DNA of 64,000 bases from Azolla caroliniana (taxonomy: Eukaryota > Polypodiophyta): positions 13,702,001 through 13,766,000 of the forward strand of contig JBHGNT010000008.1 of the NCBI GenBank assembly GCA_043228905.1. The letters are read 5' to 3'. The position numbers and the translations under genes are program-made. Shown piece after piece: positions 12,849-22,470 of this stretch. The notes under the pieces were generated by a model. That model searched no databases, was not told the DNA's origin, and worked only from the letters and a program-made list of their open reading frames with translations. Positions within the stretch are counted from its first letter, which is position 1. Every line of letters begins with the position of its first letter.

Positions 12849-12860
12849 GCTCTGATACCA
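12849..12860 (-). promoter_or_regulatory. Primer-binding site of copia K
   Basis: Minus-strand TGGTATCAGAGC, the usual complement of the initiator tRNA-Met 3' end used by plant copia elements, two bases inside the LTR. Confidence 0.85.
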
Positions 12861-12862
12861 AA

Positions 12863-12948
12863 TGTTGGGGACAAGGCCATCAATGTGGAAGTGCAAGCAA
12901 CATTCGTGATGAAGAAGAACCTGTATATGCGCATATGCCAGATAGACA

Positions 12949-12983
<35 letters not shown>

Positions 12984-13179
12984 GCACAAAAGAAACATTA
13001 TATTCCAATAGCAACAGTTATAAAGAATGACAACCAACCCTTTTCTAAAGGTTACAAAGTCACTTTATATAGTGACTGTCCTAGGGCAACTGCCCTTTAT
13101 GCTATTTACAGAAATAGCCCAAACTTGGGCTGTCCAAAGGGACAGTGTGAATACGGCCATTATACACTCGTATTCGACA
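12863..13179 (-). repeat. 5' LTR of copia K
   Basis: 317 bp, the partner of 7615-7967, with a shorter (GA)n tract (about 12954-12981). It ends TTCGACA and is followed by TSD ACCTC. Confidence 0.9.
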
Positions 13180-13184
13180 ACCTC

Positions 13185-14102
13185 TGATCCTTTGGTACAT
13201 GCATATACGCCAAACATCGAAACACCCTCAAGTGTTGGTAAGAGACATCCTTCCCTGTCCACACCCTCTGTGGGACATCAGCCTTTAATGGCACTAAAGG
13301 AGACCTGTTGATCAGATAAACAGTTGTGTACATCGCCTCAGCCCAATAGGATTTCGGCAGTTTCGCATGAGAGAGCATCCTCCTCACTCTCTCCATGATC
13401 GTTCGATTCATCCTCTCTGCAAGCCCGTTCAAATCTAGAGTCTTTGGCACTATGTATTCGATCCGAATACCTTGGCACTTGCAGTATTCCTCAAACTGCC
13501 CTTTGTACTCGCCACCGTTGTCGGTTCAAACAACCTTCAGTTTCCGACCTGACTCTCTTTTGGTTCTTGCCTGGAACTCCTTGAAAACCGACAGTACTTG
13601 ATCCTTCGACTTCAGTACGAAGGCCCATGTCTTCCGACTATAGTCGTCAATGAACGTTACAAAGTACTGTCCTCCTCGATTCGATGGAGCATCCACATAG
13701 CACACATCCGTGTACACTAGTTCCAGTGCAGCTTCTCTTCTCCTCGGTGGTCTCATGTGGAATGCCACCCTGTTCTGCTTTCCGGTTAAGTAGTCGACAC
13801 ACTTCTCCAGGTGCATTCCCTTGACTTCTGGTAGAAGTTTCTGGTCGGCTAGCAAAGTGCATTCCCTTCTCACTCATATGGCCTAGCCTCTTATGCCATA
13901 TCTCACCTGCCAAGTCGGCTGCCACGTTTAATTCCAATTTGCAAAGTCGGCCTTCTTTCTGTGCTCGGGCCACTATGAGATTTCCTCGGCAGAACTTCCA
14001 CTTGCCATTCTGAAAACTACCACTGTAGCCTTCGTCGTCAAGCCTTCCAGTCGATATCAGATTCAATTTGATATCGGGGACGTCTTGAACATCCTTTAAC
14101 GT
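13185..14102 (-). pseudogene. Copia element B, protease end to integrase (right part)
   Basis: Continuation of B upstream of the K insertion. On the minus strand: the end of the protease region (DVPDIKLNLISTGRLDDEGY, about 14080-14020); the pre-integrase finger (EIWHKRLGHMSEKGM, about 13900); the integrase core with a D-containing block near 13700, NRGGQYFVTFIDDYSRKTW, and a broken GGEY region near 13520; then LNGLAERMNRTIMERV (about 13430-13380) up to HVPKDQR next to the K insertion site. Frameshifts occur near 13870 and 13500. On the right it is cut at 14102 by the LTR of gypsy A; its gag is not found in the window. Confidence 0.88.
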
Positions 14103-14810
14103 TGTCGAGTTGTTACGCGCGTGCGTGGGGAACGAGGCGGGACCACCAGGGTCTTGGACCAAGAAATAGCTGAGAAGGAGGAGAGTGGAAAGGCAACAGA
14201 CGCAGTTGCACACGCACAGACACGAGAGCACACAAGAATCACAATCCGACAACACAGCGAAACGGGATTACTCGAAGCCCGAGTATATGAACACGTATAT
14301 ATATAAGATATATATATATATATATATATATCGAGATGGTTACAACTAACAGCCCGACAAGGCGAACGCCGACGCCTGTTCACTCACACACACACAGAAG
14401 AGCGAGATGGAGACTCTGCCGAAAGCACATGGGCGTTCCATGGAGCAGAGTCAGCCTCCCAAAAACCTGCGCAAAAATGACTATGGAGAGAGACAGAGGA
14501 GAAGGGCTTGGTCTCAGTCCGGCAGCATTTCGTCCCCTCTAACCTCCGATCCCCCCTCTCATTCCTCTCCCTCTCTTTAATAGCCCAAGGAGGGAGGTCG
14601 CTATCATCCGTTACATCATATTAATTCTCTCTCCTTTCGGACAGAAATACAACTCGATTCTCTCCCTATTAAATGCGCGCTACCTAGGATTTCATCTCAT
14701 CCGACTTGTACCTACCTACTTACCAAACAACGAAAAGTGTGCTCGCGTGTAAGGGCCGATTTATACATGTTGAACTCGGTTTCCGCCTAGGGACGGTTTT
14801 CTTCTCGACA
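14103..14810 (-). repeat. 3' LTR of gypsy A
   Basis: About 708 bp bounded by the 7-bp terminal inverted repeat TGTCGAG...CTCGACA. It contains an alternating (TA)n tract at about 14299-14331. On the right a minus-strand polypurine tract (GGTGGGGGCGGA) precedes it. Single copy in the window, so the boundaries rest on the termini and the PPT. Confidence 0.75.
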
Positions 14811-14885
14811 TCCGCCCCCACCTAACCACGCATCCACCGGTATGCGCCAAAATAGAGCTCTTGGTGGAGAAAACTGGCCCATGCT

Positions 14886-16946
14886 TTACCCGTCGTCTCC
14901 CGGTTCGTCATCCTCCTCGGACCGCCCGTTGTCGCCGTCCATGCTTTCCAGATCCTGCTCGCACTCGTGTCGTTTCTTAAACGTTTTGATCCTCTTCCCC
15001 GCCACCGGTATTGCCATCCTCGTACCGTCGAGCTCCGGAAGATGGTAGATCCCGTTGTCGTTGGCGCCTGTCACCACGTAAGGCCTGAACCACCTCCTTG
15101 CAAACTTCCGTGTTGCCCTGTACTGGTTGTCAAGGCTGCTGTCATACACTAGGACCCAGTCGCCTTCTTCGATTTTCTTCGCTTGAGCTGTCGAATCCGT
15201 GCTGCTAGCAGCTCCTCCCGGCTCATTTGATCTCTCCAGTCCACCGTGGCCCATGAGGAGATGGTTCGCTCCGTTGGCATGATCGGCCTCTGTCCGTACA
15301 TAAGCTCTGTCGGCATGAAATCGGGTACCGAACTGTGCGTAGTTCGGTTCGCCCATAGTGCGTAAGGAAGGAGCCGCAACCAATTCCCGACCTGCCCTCC
15401 ACATGCACGCACCAATGCCTTTACGATCAGCCCGTGCCCATGCTCTACTTTCCCGTTCGCCGCCGGATTGTACGCCGTAGTGAGGGAGAGTTTGACCCCT
15501 AGCTGGTCAAACAGCTCCTCAGCTTCCCGCGCATCCAGCTCTCCCCGGTCCGCCACGATCCTCCCGACGCACCCGTACTGACACACTACCTCTTCGATTA
15601 GGAACCGGCATACCGCCGCGGTTGTCTTGTTCTGCAGTGCACGACCTTCCACCTGGTTCGTTAAGTCTTCCCGCGCAAGCACCAGGTAACGCATCTGTCC
15701 TACCCCCATCGACATCGTCACCAAATCCACCATCCATTTGAAGTGGACGGTCGGAGGCTAGGTCGGGTGAAGCTCGTCCCGGTGTCGGACTATGGAGTAC
15801 ATCTGGCAGCTTTCGCAAGTCGTCATGAACCGGTGCACGTCCCGGTACAGTCCTGGCCACCAGTACTTCCCCTTCAGCTTCTCAAACGTGGCCCATGTTA
15901 CGCGGTGTCCGGTCCAGGGACTCTCGTGGTAGGCCTCCAGCAACTCCTCTTGTTCCTCCTTCTTCCCCACCACTCAGAGCGGGATGTCGTCCCTCTTCTT
16001 CGGGTGCTTCCATATGTACCTGTCCTGAAGGAAGAATCGATACGCTTTCTTCCGGATCCGGTTGGTCTCTTCCTTTGTCCACGCCGCGTCCGGTGTCATT
16101 GTTTTCAGGAGCCCGCCGATCTGGAGCCACTCCCCGTCATACTTGCTTTCGTCGAATTCGTTAAGCGCCGGAGTGCTCCCCTCTCTGGTCGTCATGTATG
16201 CCTCCTCGAAGAAATCTACGCTGACTTCCTCGTCCTCTGAAACCATGTCGTCCTCGTTTTCAAACCTCGCCCTTGAGAGCATGTCGGCCATGGCATTGTC
16301 TTTTCTGGAAATGTGTCGTATCTCCGGATTCAGGGACTTGCTGTACGCTATCCACCTGAGCATTACCAGGTCCGGCGTCACGCATCTGGAAACCATGCCG
16401 AGAATCGGCAGGCAGTCCGTCTCGATTATTACCTCCGTCTCGATCAGATAGTCCTTGTCGGCCTTGACTGCCGAAACGATACCCCAAAGTTCGCGCTTAA
16501 CTTGGGCGTATCCTCGCTGCCGCTCGCTCAATACCTTCGCCTCGAACCGGATCGGGAATCGTACGCCGTCCTTGTCCTCCTGACTGATTACCGACCCGAT
16601 CCCGGTCGGGCTCGTGTCCACCGTCACGCAAATTGGGACACCCTCGCCATAAACCGCTTTACGGAGGGCCGGTGCTACCGTAAGCGCCCCCTTTACTCTC
16701 CGGACCGACTTCGTGTGCTCCGTCCTCCCCTCGAACCCACGCCCCTTTTTCAATAGCCCGTAGAGAGGCTCCGCAACATGCGTGTAGTGCGGAATCCATA
16801 TGTGGTAGAACACGCATGCTCCCAAGAATCTGTGGACCTCCGTGACCAACCCGCAATCGTTCCTCATCGCTGAGATGGCCTCTATCTTTGCCGAAGACGG
16901 TTTCCTACCGTAGGGCCCGCACAAGTGCCCGACCACCAAGATCTTC
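14886..16946 (-). pseudogene. Gypsy A: end of RT, RNase H and integrase
   Basis: Minus strand, right to left. The RT-RNase H connection is LVVGHLCGPYGRKPSSAKIE (16937). RNase H has VDTSPTGIGSVIS and ETDCLPILGMV, and RKDNAMADMLSRARF near 16290. The integrase HHCC finger is 15758-15973 (HESPWTGH ... CESCQM). Its core (15149-15733) has WMVDLVTM, ADRGELD and NPAANGKVEHGH as the DDE triad, followed by PTELMYGQRP. A frame change near 15185 leads to the C-terminal domain KIEEGDWVLVYDSSLDN and RKFARRWFRPYVV (14886-15185). Stops lie near 15974 and 15734. No chromodomain is seen. Confidence 0.85.
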
Positions 16947-16958
16947 TGTTAACCTTAG

Positions 16959-17223
16959 TGTTGAAAAACAATGCTCGGCCACAACCGAGGAATAGGATCA
17001 ACTCACAGAAAACGGGAAATACAAAGTGCACGAGGACAATAGAGAGAAAGGTACACTGGATGTTTTACGTGGAAAACCCTAAATGGGAAAAAACCACGGG
17101 AGTCCTCAGACTCCAACTATCACTATGAACAGGGATGTACACTGGTGAAGCTACAAGGCAACAACCTTGAGCTCACTGTCTTCGCCACAGGCAGCGGTAA
17201 TACACAGAGGCAACGACCTCTTC

Positions 17224-17254
<31 letters not shown>

Positions 17255-17629
17255 CTGCTCTCACTTCGCATAAAAATGAGCAACAACAATAAACTGTTTG
17301 CCCTAAGTCATATTTATACACATATGACTTTTGGGTTATTTACAAATATAGCCTCAAGGGCTCTTGGCAAACATATTCACAAATATGTCCCCGCATCCGG
17401 ATCTCTCTCCGGGTACATTCGTCATCCGGCTCCGTAACCGGGGTCTTCAGCATCCGGCTCCGTAACCGGGGTCTTCATCATCCGGCTCCGTAACCGGGGT
17501 CTTCAGCATCCGGCTCCGTAACCGGGGTCTTCATCATCCGGCTCCGATACCGGGTACTCCTCATTCGGGTCTTCATTCCCGATTCCCGGACATCCGACCA
17601 TCCCATCCGGAGGGACCGTAATCCCAACA
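16959..17629 (-). repeat. 3' LTR of copia C
   Basis: 671 bp. It contains a TATAAATA box on the minus strand (17311-17318), a (CT)n tract (about 17222-17252, GA on the sense strand), and, in the U3 part, four to five 28-bp tandem units at about 17424-17545 built around CCGGCTCCGTAACCGG. Confidence 0.93.
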
Positions 17630-17639
17630 AACTCCCCCT

Positions 17640-20600
17640 TCACTTCGGCATGGGATGTCTCTCCAATCCGATCCTCTTCCGGCATGCTTCCAGCTTGTCG
17701 GGTGTGAGCACCTTGGTCAGCATATCCGACCCGTTCTCGTCCGTGTGGACCTTCGTCAGCACGAACTCCTTGTCTTCTATCCTTTCCCGGATCCAGTGAT
17801 ATCTTCGCTGGATGTGCTTCGTCCGGGAGTGATAGGCCGCGTTCTTCGCAAGGTGGATGGCACTCTGACTGTCGCAGTAGAGTCGGTACTCCTCCTGCTG
17901 GATACCGAGCTCTCTAATGAAGTCCTTCATCCATATTATTTCCTTGCCGGCTTCAACAGCCGCCATGTACTCCGCCTCCGTGGTTGACAACGCAACCGTC
18001 TTCTGCAGCCTCGACTGCCATGAAACAGCTCCCCCTGCGTACGTCATCACATACCCTGATGTGGACCGGCTGGTATCTGCATCAGCCGACATATCCGAAT
18101 CGGTAAAGCCGTCGAGTTCGGGCTTACCGGAGCCGAATCGGAGGCACACGTTTGCCGTGCCCTTTAGGTATCGGAGTATCCACTTGGCCGCGTTCCAATG
18201 CTCTTTGCCGGGATTGCTCATGTACCGGCTCACCACTCCGACTGCATATCCTATGTCCGGTCTTGTACACACCATTGCGTACATCAAGCTTCCGACGGCA
18301 GAGGCATATGGCACTTTCATCATGTCCTCCTTCTCAGCCTTTGTCTTAGGACTTTGCTTGCTGGACAACTTGCAGTTTGCTGGGAGGGTTGACCCGACCG
18401 GTCTTGCTTCCGACATGTTGAACCGTTGAAGCACCTTTGTCACGTACTTTTCCTGTGACAGCCACAACTGCTTCTTCCTCCGGTCCCGGATGATGTGCAT
18501 CCCTAATATTTGCCTCGCCGGACCCAAGTCCTTCATTGAGAAGGTTCGGTGAAGAGCCTTCTTCAGCATCCGTATCTTGACCTGGTCCCGTCCGACGATC
18601 AACATGTCGTCCACGTACAGGAGGAGTATTAGAAAGTCTCCTCCTTCGAACTTCTTCACAAACACGCAGTGGTCGGACTGCTTTTTGAGGTACCTTTCGT
18701 CGGTCATGAAGGAGTCGAACTTCCGGTACCATTGCCGGGGAGCCTGCTTCAGTCCGTAAAGGCTCTTCTTCAACCGGCATACCAGGTGCTCCTTCCCTTT
18801 CTTCTCGAATCCTTCCGGTTGCTGCATGTAGATTTCTTCTTCGAGGTCACCGTGAAGGAATGCCGTCTTCACGTCCATCTGTTCTACTTCGAGGTCCATG
18901 CTTGCCGCTATGCTCAGCACCGTCCGGATGGAGGTCATCTTCACTACCGGGGCAAATATCTCGTCGAAGTCGACGCCCTTCTTCTGCTGAAACCCCTTCA
19001 CCACGATCCTGGCTTTGTATCTCGTGGGGTTTCCGGCATCTCCCGGTTTCAGCTTGAACACCCACTTGTTACGGAGTGCCCGTTTTCCTTTCGGCAGCTC
19101 CACAAGTTCATATGTGTGGTTCTCATGCAGGGAATCCATCTCGTCCTGCATGGCACTCAACCACCTACGGCTCTGGGTGTCATGCTTTGCTTCTTCAAAA
19201 CTCTCCGGCTCCCCCTCGTCGGTTAGCAGCACGTGCTCTGGTTCCGGAAATCTCCGGGGGGCCCTTCTCTCCCTTAGAGGATATCTCCGTTCCGGAGCTT
19301 CGGTAACTGGTTCTTCCGATTCTTCTTCATCCGAATCCATTTCGGGATCGGGACCGGTCCCGGTATCATTTTCATCTTCTTCGGCCGGTTCTGTTTCTTC
19401 ACCGTCTTCGGCCGGATCCTCGAGTGCTAACCGGTCCCTTACCGGTCGGGACTGCTCCTCGTAGAGTTGATCCTCACCGGTCGACTTGGAGCTCTTCATC
19501 TTCTTCTCCGACTCCAAGTCGGCGAGTGTCTTGTCCTCCATGAAGATGATATCTCGACTCCTGAATATCTTCTTGTCGACCGGGTCCCATACTCGGTAGC
19601 CGAACTCATCATCGCCGTAACCGAGGAAAATGCATGGCCGGGTCTTTGGATCCAACTTTCCTCTCCGGTCCTTTGCCACATGCACGTATGCGAGACACCC
19701 GAACACCTTCAGATGCCGGTAGGACACTTCCTTACCGGTCCACACTTTCTGCGGCGTGTCTCCGTCCAAAGGCACTGAGGGTGATCTATTTATCACATAC
19801 GTCGCCGTCGACATTGCCTCAGCCCAAAATCCCTTGGGTAATTTCGCATGCGCCAGCATACTCCGGACCCTCTCCATTATGGTCCGGTTCATCCTCTCGG
19901 CCAGCCCGTTCAGTTCCGGCGTCTTCGGCACAGTAAACTCGAGCCGGATTCCCTTCGAGCGACAGTACTCCTCGAACTGCCCCCGGTATTCCCCTCCGTT
20001 ATCCGCTCGTATCGCTTTCAGCTTCTTGCCGGATTCCCTTTCCACTCTCGCGTGGAGTTCTTTGAAGACGGACAATACTTGGTCCTTTGTCTTCAACGCT
20101 GCCGTCCACAGTCTTCGGCTGTGATCATCTATGAATGTTACGAAGTACTGGGCTCCGCCATGTGACTTCGTTTCTACCTGACACACGTCGGTGTGCACCA
20201 ACTCCAATGGTGCGCTACGTCTCGTCGATGGCCTTGAGTGGAAGGAGGTTCGGTTCTGCTTACCGGCCAGGCAATCGGTGCACTTCTCTAGGTGCACATG
20301 CTTCACTGGAATAAGGTTGTCTTCTGCAAGCCTCTTCATCCCCTTCTCACTCATGTGGCACAGTCTCTTGTGCCACAACTCACCGGCAGTGTCGGCTGCC
20401 ACGTTCAACTCTTCCGGACACAACCGGGCATTCATCAGGTACAATGTGTTGACTTTCCGGGCCCGAGCCACTATCAGGCTCCCCTTGCTGAACTTCATTA
20501 CGCCGTTCCGGATGCTACCTGTGTAGCCTTCGTCGTCTAGCCTTCCGGCCGAAATCAGGTTCAATCGAACCTCCGGAACGTGTCGGACATCCTTCAGCAG

Positions 20601-21713
20601 CATTTTGCATCCGGTCGGGGTTGTCAACCACACGTCTCCGATGCCGGCAATCCGGCACGTACCTTCATTTCCCATCCGAACACAGCCATGCTCACCGGCT
20701 GTGTAGGATGAGAAGTATCTTCTCTCCGGGGTCAGGTGGAACGATGCTCCGGAATCGACCACCCAGGTCGTCTCATCGCCGGCAATGTTTACTTCACTTT
20801 CTTCGGTGATGAGCATGATTTCTTCCTCACTTGCCGCGAGTGCCGTCGTTCCTTTCCGGTCCTGCCCTCGCCGATCCGAACCTCTCCGGTCCGTGGCTCC
20901 CCGGTATGCACCGTTTCTCTCCGGTGACTTCTTCGAATCGGTGTCGTCGGCTCCGTTGTCCTTTCGGTAATGCCGACAATTCTTCCGGAAGTGCCCCGGC
21001 TTCCCACAGTGGAAGCATGTGGGCCTTCCTCTTGATTGCGACCGGGTCCCCGACTTCTCCCGTCTTTGCGGACTCCGGTTCCATTGTCTTCCCCGATCCG
21101 ATTCGGTAAGCAGCATCTTCGGATCGGAAACCGGTTCTTTATCTCTCCGACGCGCTTCTTCGTTCAAAATACTTGTCTTTACCGTTTGTAGAGACAAGTT
21201 ATCTTCGGTGCAGGAGGTGCTGAGAGTCACCACCAAGTTCTCCCAGCTTTCCGGCAATGTACACATCAGAATGATGGCTTGCATTGCATCCTCCAACGGG
21301 AACTTGATCGCCGCAAGCTGGTTCACGAATCCCATGAACGTGCTCACGTGTTCCACCATATTCTCGCCGTCTCGGTACTTGAGGTTCACTATCTTCCTCA
21401 TCAGGGAGGTCCGGTTCAATGCATTCTTCCTCTCGTAGAGGCCCGACAGCTTCTTCCACATCTCATATGCGTTGGTGTCGTTCGCCACATGTTGTAGGAC
21501 GCTTACATCGACATATTGCCGGATCGTCGCTACGGCTTTCCGGTTCAGGAGCTTCCACTCCGACTCTATTACCCCCTTGGGTATCTCGGCATTGTCGATC
21601 GGTTCGTACAGGTCTCGGACGATGAGAAGGTCTTCCATCTTTATCTTCCAATCGGCGTAGTTCTGTGAGTTCAACACCATCATGCCCGGAGGCCCACTAC
21701 CGCCGCCTTCCAT
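17640..21713 (-). CDS. Intact copia gag-pol polyprotein (element C)
   Basis: About 1357 codons, uninterrupted. The frame extends 18 codons upstream into the PBS/LTR, so I take the ATG at 21713 (MEGGGSGPPGMM) as the start. Domains by approximate residue: gag 1-220 (UBN2-like); zinc knuckle CFHCGKPGHFRKNC at about 255; protease WVVDSGASFHLT at about 335; pre-integrase finger LWHKRLCHMSEKGM at about 450; integrase core with HTDVCQVETK, DNGGEYRGQF and ELNGLAERMN at about 500-620; FLGYGDDEFGYRVWD at about 700; RT with VDFDEIFAPVVKMTS and the catalytic LLLYVDDMLIVG at about 930-1080; RNase H with [14 protein letters not shown] and KHIQRRYHWIRE to the end. This order (integrase before RT) defines Ty1/copia. 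All expected catalytic residues are present. Whether it is expressed or mobile cannot be told: one LTR lacks its core promoter. Confidence 0.95.
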   Translation of the reverse strand: MEGGGSGPPGMMVLNSQNYADWKIKMEDLLIVRDLYEPIDNAEIPKGVIESEWKLLNRKAVATIRQYVDVSVLQHVANDTNAYEMWKKLSGLYERKNALNRTSLMRKIVNLKYRDGENMVEHVSTFMGFVNQLAAIKFPLEDAMQAIILMCTLPESWENLVVTLSTSCTEDNLSLQTVKTSILNEEARRRDKEPVSDPKMLLTESDRGRQWNRSPQRREKSGTRSQSRGRPTCFHCGKPGHFRKNCRHYRKDNGADDTDSKKSPERNGAYRGATDRRGSDRRGQDRKGTTALAASEEEIMLITEESEVNIAGDETTWVVDSGASFHLTPERRYFSSYTAGEHGCVRMGNEGTCRIAGIGDVWLTTPTGCKMLLKDVRHVPEVRLNLISAGRLDDEGYTGSIRNGVMKFSKGSLIVARARKVNTLYLMNARLCPEELNVAADTAGELWHKRLCHMSEKGMKRLAEDNLIPVKHVHLEKCTDCLAGKQNRTSFHSRPSTRRSAPLELVHTDVCQVETKSHGGAQYFVTFIDDHSRRLWTAALKTKDQVLSVFKELHARVERESGKKLKAIRADNGGEYRGQFEEYCRSKGIRLEFTVPKTPELNGLAERMNRTIMERVRSMLAHAKLPKGFWAEAMSTATYVINRSPSVPLDGDTPQKVWTGKEVSYRHLKVFGCLAYVHVAKDRRGKLDPKTRPCIFLGYGDDEFGYRVWDPVDKKIFRSRDIIFMEDKTLADLESEKKMKSSKSTGEDQLYEEQSRPVRDRLALEDPAEDGEETEPAEEDENDTGTGPDPEMDSDEEESEEPVTEAPERRYPLRERRAPRRFPEPEHVLLTDEGEPESFEEAKHDTQSRRWLSAMQDEMDSLHENHTYELVELPKGKRALRNKWVFKLKPGDAGNPTRYKARIVVKGFQQKKGVDFDEIFAPVVKMTSIRTVLSIAASMDLEVEQMDVKTAFLHGDLEEEIYMQQPEGFEKKGKEHLVCRLKKSLYGLKQAPRQWYRKFDSFMTDERYLKKQSDHCVFVKKFEGGDFLILLLYVDDMLIVGRDQVKIRMLKKALHRTFSMKDLGPARQILGMHIIRDRRKKQLWLSQEKYVTKVLQRFNMSEARPVGSTLPANCKLSSKQSPKTKAEKEDMMKVPYASAVGSLMYAMVCTRPDIGYAVGVVSRYMSNPGKEHWNAAKWILRYLKGTANVCLRFGSGKPELDGFTDSDMSADADTSRSTSGYVMTYAGGAVSWQSRLQKTVALSTTEAEYMAAVEAGKEIIWMKDFIRELGIQQEEYRLYCDSQSAIHLAKNAAYHSRTKHIQRRYHWIRERIEDKEFVLTKVHTDENGSDMLTKVLTPDKLEACRKRIGLERHPMPK

Positions 21714-21728
21714 TTTCTGTGTTACCGT

Positions 21729-21740
21729 GCTCTGATACCA
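21729..21740 (-). promoter_or_regulatory. Primer-binding site of copia C
   Basis: Minus-strand TGGTATCAGAGC, complementary to the initiator tRNA-Met 3' end, three bases from the LTR. Confidence 0.88.
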
Positions 21741-21743
21741 ATT

Positions 21744-22043
21744 TGTTGAAAAACAATGCTCGGCCACAACCGAGGAATAGGATCAACTCACAGAAAACGG
21801 GAAATACAAAGTGCACGAGGACAATAGAAGTTTCGTCATCCGGCTCCGTAACCGGGGTCTTCAGCATCCGGCTCCGTAACCGGGGTCTTCATCATCCGGC
21901 TCCGTAACCGGGGTCTTCAGCATCCGGCTCCGTAACCGGGGTCTTCATCATCCGGCTCCGATACCGGGTACTCCTCATTCGGGTCTTCATTCCCGATTCC
22001 CGGACATCCGACCATCCCATCCGGAGGGACCGTAATCCCAACA
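21744..22043 (-). repeat. 5' LTR of copia C (internally deleted)
   Basis: 300 bp. Both ends match the left LTR, including the 28-bp repeats (about 21838-21960), but the central segment carrying TATA box, GA tract and transcription-start region is gone. As the upstream LTR it should be a poor promoter. Confidence 0.93.
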
Positions 22044-22048
22044 CTTAG

Positions 22049-22470
22049 GACCGGACAATGGCCTAACACAGGGTGTCTATGGAAGACACTTCACCAAAGG
22101 GGTGTTACGGCAATATGATTAGGCTCAACGATTAATCCGACTTAATTAGGTTACTTAGCAAGATCGTCCTTAATAATCACACGCGTAAGATATGACAATG
22201 AATGCAGAACGACAATTAACACAGAGAGATAAAAAACACTAAGCTTCATTAATTATCCGCTGCTCATTACATTGTATCCGGGCCTTTAAATAGGTTTCCG
22301 GTCTGTAGTACAAAACGGTGCCATCCGCATCTGTTCGGGATCGGTCCGGATCCGGAACGGCATACCGATTCCGGTCCGTCCATCCACACTAATAGCTTAC
22401 TTACAACCATTCCTAATAATTAAATAACTCCTCTGTTTCACACTCTGGACTCCTTTGCCGGCCGGTAACA
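22049..22470 (-). repeat. 3' LTR of gypsy D (main part)
   Basis: Together with 16947-16958 this makes a 434-bp LTR matching 35698-36132 and both LTRs of element F. The first 12 bp were separated by the insertion of copia C. It ends GCCGGTAACA at 22470. Confidence 0.93.

Larger units (their letters stand above)
7615..13179 (-). mobile_element. Copia retrotransposon K, complete, nested in copia B
   Basis: Full-length LTR element of about 5.57 kb flanked by the target-site duplication ACCTC (7610-7614 and 13180-13184). LTRs are 7615-7967 and 12863-13179, with termini TGTTGGGG...TTCGACA (the left copy starts TATT, one change). A PBS matching initiator tRNA-Met lies next to the right LTR and a purine-rich PPT next to the left LTR. 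The internal order on the minus strand is gag, protease, integrase, RT, RNase H, which is the copia order. It interrupts the integrase frame of element B, which is readable on both sides. Confidence 0.95.
16959..22043 (-). mobile_element. Copia retrotransposon C with intact gag-pol, nested in the LTR of D
   Basis: 5.09 kb, TSD CTTAG (16954-16958 and 22044-22048), termini TGTTGAAAA...TCCCAACA. LTRs are 16959-17629 (671 bp) and 21744-22043 (300 bp). The right LTR lacks about 370 bp present in the left one, from just after ACAATAGA to the U3 repeats, so TATA box and GA tract are missing from it. PPT (minus AAGGGGGAGTT) at 17630-17640; PBS at 21729-21740. It carries a single long reading frame with no stop, the best candidate for a protein-competent element here. 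Confidence 0.96.

Noticed and set aside
17424-17545. Regular 28-bp repeats suggestive of a CRISPR array
   Set aside because: The units are directly abutting with no spacers, lie inside both LTRs of a plant copia element, and no cas-like gene is present.
18860-21660. Many plus-strand open frames of 60-190 codons
   Set aside because: Shadows opposite the intact copia C polyprotein, kept open by GC-rich codon use; no motifs.
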